This document shows positions 19,465 through 28,390 of a stretch of 64,000 nucleotides of DNA, piece after piece. How positions within the stretch are numbered: the stretch's first letter is position 1; each line of letters opens with the position of its first letter. Source of the DNA: Unio delphinus (lineage: Eukaryota; Mollusca; Bivalvia; Unionida; Unionidae); contig JAQISU010000070.1 of NCBI GenBank assembly GCA_029339505.1, positions 1 to 64,000 of the forward strand, written 5' to 3'. The notes beneath the pieces were generated by a model. That model was given only the letters and a program-made list of their open reading frames with translations. It was not told the DNA's origin and did no database searches. Both the position numbers and the translations under genes were made by a program.

Positions 19465-19816
19465 TTACATAGGATTTTCTCCTGAAAGAATACTCAGCAG
19501 TTTGGGTTTGCTCATGCAGTTATGTGCGTACTGAATGATCTGGTTGTGGTAGCAAGTAATCACCGCGACACCTCCATTTTCACGTAGTTGTTGTTGTTGC
19601 CGCGTCGTTAACAAAAATCGTTTATCGCCGTTCTCAGATATTACAATTTTGAAACCCCCAGCGATGTTATTTCTGAAACATTCACGGATAGCGTCGTACA
19701 GTTTAACCTTGTCGGAGATGGATACGTTAGCTTGATAGTATATTATTTGATAACTCAGCTTTTAATTGTGATAACGTCTTCACGTGGAAATACTCTCCGG
19801 GTGAAAACGCAGGCAT
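19465..19816 (-). pseudogene. Small minus-strand gene, frameshifted (copy 2)
   Basis: Same two-frame structure as 9005-9356. The 9-bp CTTGTTACA repeat just downstream has one unit here instead of two. Confidence 0.45.
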
Positions 19817-19864
19817 GGAAAACCCTCCGGGTTCACATTTAAAAACTCAGTTCACAAACAAAAT

Positions 19865-20844
19865 ATGGTAGGTGAATCGCTTACAACTAGATTAGCTCGA
19901 GAACGGCTAGCAGCAATTAAAAGGTTTATACCGGCTCGAGACAGACTTCGCGAGAAACTTCAACAACGACAACAAGCGCAGACTGACTTTTCTGTGTCAA
20001 GTGAACAGCTGTTTACTCCGATAACAAGTGCGACCAAAGATGTGAAAAAGTTAACTGAAGCAGCGATATACGGAGATATTCCTAAACATTAACGAGCAAA
20101 GAAGGCGCCGCTGCTTGATACGCTTGAAAAGATAGCAGCAGAGACTAAACAAACACGCGCAGGGATACAACAGCTATCCAGTGATATAAAAACCCAACAC
20201 GAGTATGAACAATTAGCTGATATTGATGACTCTGCACCTGATCCACAACCTGTTGATGTCACCCCAAGAAGTGTTCCCCTTACAGACAAACTCACCGAAG
20301 GAGCTAGAACACAAATCAAACGATTTCAATTAATAAAACCCGAACATTATGCGATTTTTGGTAATTTTGCCGCCAAAAGCTTTCATTCCAAAAAGGACTT
20401 TATAAAAGACGAGTATAAAAACAGTAGAATAAGCCGAGATGAATGGGCCGATTAAAACGAATAAGGGGATTGACCGTTTAAATAAAAGAGAATTGGGATA
20501 TAAAGAATTTAGAAAGGGAATTGATGAGTATGATAAAACTGGTACAACTAAAAAAGTTACTGCTAGCGGTTATTCGATTGGGAATTCTTTTGGATTTCAA
20601 CGCAACCGTGACATGTCCTGATAATATTCTCAGTGATATATCACGGTTAGAAGTACTTATGGGTGGAAAGCGAGTCGGAAACAACTCAATTGAAATAATT
20701 AATGAAGCAGCTGATATCTGTGGACGATTATTTGCCGGCGGTATCATGGGCATTGATGTATATCGAGAACTCATTGCTGAATTAGTTGAAAATCACAGAG
20801 ATGCCCATGGTTATGATGAAAATCCTATGGATTTTAGCGATTGA
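19865..20844 (+). pseudogene. Broken viral gene of about 1 kb (copy 2)
   Basis: As 9405-10381, but with one extra CAA (Gln) codon in the Gln-rich stretch, shared with copy 3. Same TAA and same later frame changes. Confidence 0.5.
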
Positions 20845-20922
20845 TCGCTAGCGATTACTCAAAGAGTTTTCAATGGCGGCTACGCAATTCACTAATTGAA
20901 AAACTAATAGTTTTATAACAAG

Positions 20923-21255
20923 ATGATCATACACTACAACCATGATAAACCCGTAAGCGTCTACGTGGTGAACTCACGATTGCCTGTTTACCGCGCGTGG
21001 TACGGAGATTGTCTCGGCAATACCGTCGCGGTGTTATTTACAAGAATAGCCCCAAAAGTGGCGCCGTTAGCTAAACAATTATCAATGAAAGCCATTGATA
21101 TTATTCGTGATAAGGGAATCAGCGCTGTTGGAAATCTTGCCGGAAGGGCTGCTTCGGTGACTTCGTCGCCATTGACGGCTTCGCCGGTAACAGATAGCGC
21201 TATCACGAACGCGATAGCAGGAAGTGGTTTGAAACGAAAACAAAAACGACGATGA
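20923..21255 (+). CDS. Small basic virion protein (copy 3)
   Basis: Intact 110-codon frame identical in protein to copy 2. Confidence 0.6.
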   Translation: MIIHYNHDKPVSVYVVNSRLPVYRAWYGDCLGNTVAVLFTRIAPKVAPLAKQLSMKAIDIIRDKGISAVGNLAGRAASVTSSPLTASPVTDSAITNAIAGSGLKRKQKRR

Positions 21256-21298
21256 TTACAAAGAGTTTCACAATTGAAAACACTAGTATGTTAATATA

Positions 21299-21593
21299 AT
21301 GTTTAAACGAACAGCTGATCCCGCGCTTGATATGGATGCCCCAGTGCGCAAAGACGATTCCGTCCGTGATTATCAATACTATTCCTATCATGCAATACAA
21401 CCCGACCTACGATCGCGAATTGAACTTCAAGTTCAAGATACCAGTAAATACTTTTTGCCATGTGAAGCATTTATTGAAATCGAGGAAAAACTCGTAACAA
21501 ATGATGCAGCTGATACTCCATATGCAGTTGACCAATATATCCGAGTTGGTTTTGTTAATAATGGCATCATGGCGTTATTTGAAAGTGCAAGAT
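21299..21593 (+). pseudogene. Major capsid protein 5' part, cut by retrotransposon
   Basis: The first 98 codons of the capsid frame up to the insertion point after GAAAGTGCAAGAT. The LTR begins at 21594 and adds a stop one codon later. The gene resumes at 48136. Confidence 0.8.
21589..21593. repeat. Target-site duplication, left (AAGAT)
   Basis: AAGAT directly precedes the first LTR and is repeated at 48136-48140 directly after the last LTR. Uninterrupted copies have a single AAGAT here (for example 658-662). A 5-bp duplication fits Ty3/gypsy integration. Confidence 0.9.
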
Positions 21594-23225
21594 TGTAACA
21601 GAATTGTTACCGAGAGGAGGGTGGATTAAATGAACAGTACAAACACAATTTGTGAAAGAAAATATAAATTTATGTAATAAATTATAAATGAAAAAAATAC
21701 AGATGTAACAACACAATAATTCATGCACTCAACCCACAATTAAACTCACAACCATTCACAATACATGAACAAATTAAATAACAATACAAAAGGAATCTCA
21801 GATGTAAAGGGATCTCTTGGATTATACACAGATCCAAGAATCCTTTACGAAAGTTAAATAAATGCAAGTATGATTTACGAAAAAAAATAAACACAAACGA
21901 CAAACTATCTATCGCACGATGGATTGCGATAACTAGCACGATCATATACTTGTATTCAATCAAGTTGCTAGCTTTTATTGATATCTATGTGATCACTTGA
22001 AATATTATTGCGATCTGACATAAACATGCAAATACAACAATGTATTAAATTATATCACAATTTCAATACACCTATGTGTCTCCCCTGTATAACCACACGA
22101 TTCAGCAACAGTTGAATCGTCTCCCAGTTTCCCCGAGAACCGAGGGTTGACCAATACTATTATCGGACGTTTCCCTACACGGATCCACCACAGTTATACG
22201 TTCAGACAGCATACAACATCTACCAGAACCAACGGTTCCTCACTACCCTAGATGTCGACCCGGACGTTTTACAACTCTAAGACAGCTCCGACACTCGGAC
22301 TTCTAGCTTTCCGGATATTTACACGTTATACAGATGTTGACGAACAGACAGTTCGACACACAGACAGATACTTCAATTCCGTTTGCACAAATTAACGGCA
22401 CAAGCACATTCAGATATTTATACAGAGATGTTCCAGAACAAACAATAGATGTCCCACAACAAATCAGACGATATCAAAGACGTTTATCAAAAGATGGTAT
22501 CAGATGTGTTAACAGCTACGGTATCAACGATGTTATTAGCAGCTACGGTATCAACGATGTTATTAGCAGCTACGGTATCAGATACATTGTAACAACTACG
22601 TTAGCAGCTACGGTATCAGAGACGGTATCAACAATGTTATTAGATGCGCTATCAGTGATGTACTTCTACGGTATCAACGACGGAATCAACGACGGAATCA
22701 ACGACGGAATCAGCTATAATAAACAAAATCAGACTAATAATAGTTGTCTCAAAAATAATCTAAGCCGTAGATTACGATATTGTATTTAAAGTCTAAAAGT
22801 GACTAGTAATTCCAAATATTCCACGTTTAATTGCAATAAAAGCATCATTATACGAAATGATAATCTGAATAAAATTCACAATAAAACGAAATGTAAATTT
22901 AACACTCACCCCTTTGGCTGGAGATTTGCAAGACGGGGTTATCTATCCTTCGATTAGATATTTTGGTTCCCGTAAAAAATTATGATAAATAGTTCGCCTT
23001 ATATACTCTCAATAGGTGAACATAAATCACATCGAGCTTGCCGTACACCACGTAAAACGAGTATTTCGGATTTCATGTAAATTACAAATTGGCACATGCA
23101 AATCGTTACACGCCACTTAATCACCCCAGGTAATGCGTGTACGACGAAATCAAGAAAATGGTGAGTTTCGTTTGCAATTCAAGTACAACAAAAATCAGTT
23201 CAAATTTTCGCCTAATTCTGTGACA
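21594..23225 (-). repeat. LTR 1 (outermost 3' LTR)
   Basis: 1632 bp, TG...CA, with imperfect terminal inverted repeats TGTAACAGAATT and TGTCACAGAATT. On the minus strand it has TATATAAGG (about 22998-23006) as a likely TATA box and an AATAAA near 21975. It has short internal tandem repeats (AGCTACGGTATCAACGATG-type at about 22513-22580 and GACGGAATCAAC at 22678-22711). Relative to the other LTRs I noticed private changes at 22095, 22729 and 22936. Confidence 0.9.
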
Positions 23226-23238
23226 ATACCTCCCCCCT
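23226..23238 (-). other. Polypurine tract, unit 1
   Basis: On the minus strand AGGGGGGAGGTAT abuts the 3' LTR, the usual site for plus-strand priming. Equivalent tracts are at 28208-28220, 33190-33202, 38172-38184 and 43154-43166. Confidence 0.8.
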
Positions 23239-23377
23239 AAGAATAAAAATGTACACATTTTTAAAACTAACACAGAATAGAAGAAAAATAACTACTGATG
23301 ATATCTTACAACATTTACACTGGTTATACTACAAACTGGATTTTATTACTGGGCAAATTCATACAAATTTCCCATCA

Positions 23378-23419
23378 TGCCCTACTCAAGTAGTCTGCGC
23401 CTATATTTTCAACTCCCCT
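23378..23419 (-). pseudogene. RNase H C-terminal stub
   Basis: Out of frame with the Gag-PR-IN stop, a short minus-strand stretch reads RGVENIGADYLSRA followed by TGA (23375-23377). An ADYLSRA-like end is typical of the RNase H C-terminus of Ty3/gypsy polyproteins. It marks the far side of the deletion that removed reverse transcriptase and RNase H. The same stub follows each of the five ORFs (spacing 4982 bp). Confidence 0.6.
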
Positions 23420-26363
23420 TATTGACATTGTCGCTTTGTCTCTTGATATATAACTTGAGCATGTTTGCATGGAATGTCTTTACATTACCGTCCATGTCAA
23501 TTTTATAGTCCATGTCACCTTTTACTTCTTTAACTTCATATGGACCTTTCCACTGGACTAATAACTTATTCGAACTAGTTGGAAGAAGCAATAGCACCTG
23601 ATCTCCCACAAGAAATTTCCTATTACGCGCTCTGCGGTTGTAATACTTGGCATATCTGCGCCCCGATTTAATCAATTCGTCACGTGCCATCTGGCATGTA
23701 CTCTCAAGTTTGTTTCTTAGATCTAACACGTACTGGTAAGTCGTTTTTATTTCCTCGTTCGCGACATCACCAGTCCATAGTTCGCGTAGTATCCGCATCG
23801 GGCCTCGAACTGTTCTACCATACAACAGTTCAAAGGGTGAGAACCCTAAACTTTCCTGCGGTACTTCACGGTACGCGAACAGAACAGCGTTTAAATAACG
23901 GTCCCAGTCTTGCGGACGTTCCGCGCACATCTTTCGTAGCATGCTTTTCAGGGTACCATTAAACTTCTCTACCAGTCCATTGCACATCGGATGGTATGGG
24001 GTAGTGTTTAGCTGTTTGATGGATAACAGCCTACTTATTTCACCCATGAGGTCAGAGGTGAATTGGGCACCACAATCAGTGAGGATTTCCTCTGGCACCC
24101 CTACCCTACTGAAGATATCAACTAATGCTTCAGCTACCCTTTCCGTTTCAATAGTTGGTAACGCTACGGCTTCGGGGTATCTGGTTGCGTAATCAACCAG
24201 AGTAAGTATGTACCGATTCTTTCTTTCGGTAACCGGGTGTATTGGTCCTACAATATCTACTGCCACTCTTTTAAACGGTGTATCTATTAATGGCATTTGT
24301 CCTAAGGGCACCCTTGTGACCCTTCCCTTACAAACGGTTTTCTGACATACGTCGCACGACCTACAGAACCGTGTGACATCGCCATTAACACCGGGCCAGT
24401 AGAATTCAGCGACTACCCTGCTAGTGGTCTTAGCCTTACCTAGGTGTCCTGCCATGCTTGACTCATGCGCCACCCTAAGTACTTGAGATCTATATCTCTG
24501 GGGTACGACCACTTGCCAATACTTCTTACCCTCCCGAGCGCTAAACTCCCTATGAATTAATCCGTTCTTGCGTACGAATCTAGAGCTACCCCCACGCTTG
24601 CAATGTTTAATCGCGCCGGACGTGATTTTCTCAACAATTGTTCTGATGGACTCATCACGTTCTTGCTCTTGTTTGAAATCATCACGGGAAATTCCTGAGA
24701 TCGATTCAGGGACTATTAATTTATGAAACGCGGATTTCTCTCGCCGTGTTTGCGCTCGCGTTTCGACTGCCTGGGCCAAAGGTATTTTAAAATCGGCCAT
24801 GGTTGGAAGACGGGAACCTTCAACATTACCGATCGTCAGATCGTAAATAGGATTGTCCATACAAAGGGCATCAACAGTTCCCGTTAAGAAAGGTGTTTTT
24901 ACTGTGATCCTTGCTACGGGAATGCGACCCATCGTCTGATCAAGTAACATACATGGGGATTCCCACCCGAGCATTTGGTTATCCTGCACGAGACTACGTT
25001 TGATCACTACGCCCGTACAACCAGTATCACGCAATACCAAGACTTCTCGACCGTTGACAAACCCTCTCGCGGTTGGTACGCGCGCTTCAGGAAATAAACA
25101 CGTGCCAAGCGAATGAATACAAGGTTCTACCTGTACGATGTTATCAGTTATACCTTTACTTTGTATAGCCACTGCTACCTTATGTATAAGTGCCTTTCTT
25201 TTAGGACAGTCTTTTTGAACATGACCCAATGCATTACACAAGAAACACCGCACACGCTGAAAAACTGGATTCCCAACTGACCTTTTTACCTCAGCTGATT
25301 TTACCGGCTCCCTAGGCATTGGTCTTACAGACTGGTTTCCAGACTTAAAATCTTTTAAAACCACGTTCTGGGTTCCCCCATGAGCTTCGGCAAATAAATC
25401 GGCTTGCTTAGCCATATCTTTTACGTTTGTGAAGACTTTCTCCTTCAGAAATTGATCTAATTCTCGCCCAACTGTATTAAATAATTGATCTCTGAGCAAG
25501 AAATCAGTCAACCCTTCAAACGTTTTCACCGCTTTGCCGCATTCAATCCACCGCTCAAAATAGTTCGCAATTCTGACGGTGAACTGACCAAAGGTTTCTC
25601 CCTTATCGGGCTTGCTATACCTGAACTTTTTTCGAAAACCTTGTTCAGTGAGCTCGTACCTTTTGAGAAGTGCTTCCTTTAGGACGTCGTACTTAAACAC
25701 ATCGTCCCTAGGAAGTCGCGAGTATACATCCAGTGCTTTACCTTTTAATAAAGCACTCAGATGCAGCGCCCAGTCATTTTGACTCCACTTCTGGTTTTCG
25801 GCATACCGCTCAAACCGATGAAGATAACTATCTATGTTATCTTTTTCATCGTCAAAGGGAGGTAATTTGGGGCCCCTTAATTTGCTAAAGGCAGAATCGT
25901 GTTCTCTTCCAGATGTCGCTAATTCTACCTTACGCTCATGATCCCGTTGTTTCGCTTTTTCATCTAACTCTATTCGCTTTTGCTCCGCTTCCATTTCCCA
26001 TCCTATCCTATCCTTTTCCGCCTGCTTCTCTAATTCTATCTTTTCCCTCTCGGCCTGCTTCTCTAATTCTATCTTTTCCCTCTCGGCCTGCTTCTCTAAT
26101 TCTATCTTTTCCCTCTCGAATTCTATCTTTTCCCTCTCAAAGGCCCATTTCCTATCTTCGGATTCCCTTTCTAATTCCCGTTTCCTTTCATCAGATTCCC
26201 TTTCTAATTCCCTTTTTCTTTCATCGGATTCCCTTTCTAATTCCCTTGACCTTACCCTTTCTTCCCTTTCCCGGGCTTGTTCTTCCTGAATAAATTTCCT
26301 TAGACTTTCACCTTCATACCCAAATTCTTTGCCTAAGGCAACCAAGTCCTTAAGGGATGACAT
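23409..26363 (-). CDS. Gag-protease-integrase polyprotein lacking RT/RNase H, unit 1
   Basis: Open frame of 1006 codons from 26429; I prefer the second Met (codon 23, MSSLKDLVALGKEFGYEGES) because the first 22 residues are hydrophobic and unlike a Gag start. Numbering is from the longer frame. Residues 45-170: highly charged coiled coil with a repeated REKIELEKQAE block. 185-350: Gag capsid-like region (PKLPPFDDEKDNIDSYLHRF). 395-408: zinc knuckle C-X2-C-X4-H-X4-C. 468-470: protease Asp-Thr-Gly. 655-695: integrase HHCC (H655, H662, C692, C695). D725, D785, E821: DD35E core. 959-966: QWKGPYEV, a GPY/F-type C-terminal module. The frame stops at residue 1006, where Gmr1-like elements would continue into RT. 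Gag and integrase could act in trans, but self-copying is not possible. Confidence 0.9.
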   Translation of the reverse strand: MSSLKDLVALGKEFGYEGESLRKFIQEEQAREREERVRSRELERESDERKRELERESDERKRELERESEDRKWAFEREKIEFEREKIELEKQAEREKIELEKQAEREKIELEKQAEKDRIGWEMEAEQKRIELDEKAKQRDHERKVELATSGREHDSAFSKLRGPKLPPFDDEKDNIDSYLHRFERYAENQKWSQNDWALHLSALLKGKALDVYSRLPRDDVFKYDVLKEALLKRYELTEQGFRKKFRYSKPDKGETFGQFTVRIANYFERWIECGKAVKTFEGLTDFLLRDQLFNTVGRELDQFLKEKVFTNVKDMAKQADLFAEAHGGTQNVVLKDFKSGNQSVRPMPREPVKSAEVKRSVGNPVFQRVRCFLCNALGHVQKDCPKRKALIHKVAVAIQSKGITDNIVQVEPCIHSLGTCLFPEARVPTARGFVNGREVLVLRDTGCTGVVIKRSLVQDNQMLGWESPCMLLDQTMGRIPVARITVKTPFLTGTVDALCMDNPIYDLTIGNVEGSRLPTMADFKIPLAQAVETRAQTRREKSAFHKLIVPESISGISRDDFKQEQERDESIRTIVEKITSGAIKHCKRGGSSRFVRKNGLIHREFSAREGKKYWQVVVPQRYRSQVLRVAHESSMAGHLGKAKTTSRVVAEFYWPGVNGDVTRFCRSCDVCQKTVCKGRVTRVPLGQMPLIDTPFKRVAVDIVGPIHPVTERKNRYILTLVDYATRYPEAVALPTIETERVAEALVDIFSRVGVPEEILTDCGAQFTSDLMGEISRLLSIKQLNTTPYHPMCNGLVEKFNGTLKSMLRKMCAERPQDWDRYLNAVLFAYREVPQESLGFSPFELLYGRTVRGPMRILRELWTGDVANEEIKTTYQYVLDLRNKLESTCQMARDELIKSGRRYAKYYNRRARNRKFLVGDQVLLLLPTSSNKLLVQWKGPYEVKEVKGDMDYKIDMDGNVKTFHANMLKLYIKRQSDNVNKGS

Positions 26364-26556
26364 GACAATTGTAATATGAATATAGATATATAACCAAACC
26401 AATATTTTAAACACGTTTATACTGGACACACGGACCTAGGTAAACTAAACAAAATAAACTCCAACTAGAGTATTATCTTAACAGAAGGTCACGCTCGAAT
26501 ATAAACATTAAATGTATACCTTCACAAAAATGATTGACAGTTCACTTAATCCAACG

Positions 26557-26574
26557 ATCCCACTTCTGACACCA
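26557..26574 (-). other. Primer-binding site, tRNA-Leu(CAA)-like, unit 1
   Basis: The plus strand reads ATCCCACTTCTGACACCA, which equals the 3' end of animal tRNA-Leu(CAA) plus CCA as I know it; the minus strand is therefore the complementary primer-binding site. It is one base from the adjoining LTR (26576). Further copies are at 31539-31556, 36521-36538, 41503-41520 and 46485-46502. Confidence 0.75.
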
Positions 26575-26575
26575 T

Positions 26576-28207
26576 TGTAACAGAATTGTTACCGAGAGGA
26601 GGGTGGATTAAATGAACAGTACAAACACAATTTGTGAAAGAAAATATAAATTTATGTAATAAATTATAAATGAAAAAAATACAGATGTAACAACACAATA
26701 ATTCATGCACTCAACCCACAATTAAACTCACAACCATTCACAATACATGAACAAATTAAATAACAATACAAAAGGAATCTCAGATGTAAAGGGATCTCTT
26801 GGATTATACACAGATCCAAGAATCCTTTACGAAAGTTAAATAAATGCAAGTATGATTTACGAAAAAAAATAAACACAAACGACAAACTATCTATCGCACG
26901 ATGGATTGCGATAACTAGCACGATCATATACTTGTATTCAATCAAGTTGCTAGCTTTTATTGATATCTATGTGATCACTTGAAATATTATTGCGATCTGA
27001 CATAAACATGCAAATACAACAATGTATTAAATTATATCATAATTTCAATACACCTATGTGTCTCCCCTGTATAACCGCACGATTCAGCAACAGTTGAATC
27101 GTCTCCCAGTTTCCCCGAGAACCGAGGGTTGACCAATACTATTATCGGACGTTTCCCTACACGGATCCACCACAGTTATACGTTCAGACAGCATACAACA
27201 TCTACCAGAACCAACGGTTCCTCACTACCCTAGATGTCGACCCGGACGTTTTACAACTCTAAGACAGCTCCGACACTCGGACTTCTAGCTTTCCGGATAT
27301 TTACACGTTATACAGATGTTGACGAACAGACAGTTCGACACACAGACAGATACTTCAATTCCGTTTGCACAAATTAACGGCACAAGCACATTCAGATATT
27401 TATACAGAGATGTTCCAGAACAAACAATAGATGTCCCACAACAAATCAGACGATATCAAAGACGTTTATCAAAAGATGGTATCAGATGTGTTAACAGCTA
27501 CGGTATCAACGATGTTATTAGCAGCTACGGTATCAACGATGTTATTAGCAGCTACGGTATCAGATACATTGTAACAACTACGTTAGCAGCTACGGTATCA
27601 GAGACGGTATCAACAATGTTATTAGATGCGCTATCAGTGATGTACTTCTACGGTATCAACGACGGAATCAACGACGGAATCAACGACGGAATCAGCTATA
27701 ATAAACAAAACCAGACTAATAATAGTTGTCTCAAAAATAATCTAAGCCGTAGATTACGATATTGTATTTAAAGTCTAAAAGTGACTAGTAATTCCAAATA
27801 TTCCACGTTTAATTGCAATAAAAGCATCATTATACGAAATGATAATCTGAATAAAATTCACAATAAAACGAAATGTAAATTTAACACTCACCCCTTTGGC
27901 TGGAGATTTGCAAGACGAGGTTATCTATCCTTCGATTAGATATTTTGGTTCCCGTAAAAAATTATGATAAATAGTTCGCCTTATATACTCTCAATAGGTG
28001 AACATAAATCACATCGAGCTTGCCGTACACCACGTAAAACGAGTATTTCGGATTTCATGTAAATTACAAATTGGCACATGCAAATCGTTACACGCCACTT
28101 AATCACCCCAGGTAATGCGTGTACGACGAAATCAAGAAAATGGTGAGTTTCGTTTGCAATTCAAGTACAACAAAAATCAGTTCAAATTTTCGCCTAATTC
28201 TGTGACA
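26576..28207 (-). repeat. LTR 2 (shared by units 1 and 2)
   Basis: 1632 bp. It shares a T near 27040 (TATCATAATT) with LTR 3, whereas LTRs 1, 4, 5 and 6 have TATCACAATT. Confidence 0.9.
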
Positions 28208-28390
28208 ATACCTCCCCCCTAAGAATAAAAATGTACACATTTTTAAAACTAACACAGAATAGAAGAAAAATAACTACTGATGATATCTTACAACATTTAC
28301 ACTGGTTATACTACAAACTGGATTTTATTACTGGGCAAATTCATACAAATTTCCCATCATGCCCTACTCAAGTAGTCTGCGCCTATATTT

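Larger units (their letters stand above)
10469..20931. repeat. Tandem viral unit, copy 2 (deleted form)
   Basis: Second head-to-tail unit, 10463 bp. It carries the same gene breaks and the same helicase/virion-gene junction (13380/13381) as copy 1. Confidence 0.95.

Noticed and set aside
22334..22789. 151-codon plus-strand frame in each LTR (repeats at +4982)
   Set aside because: It runs antisense to the element, and its Gly-Ile-Asn-Asp repeats come from short DNA tandem repeats in the LTR. No domain is visible and it has no reason to be coding.
25913..26293. 126-codon plus-strand frame rich in Pro-Ser-Leu-Ile (186 codons in unit 3)
   Set aside because: It is the antisense of the Glu/Arg/Lys-rich Gag coiled coil; the low-complexity sequence keeps it open.
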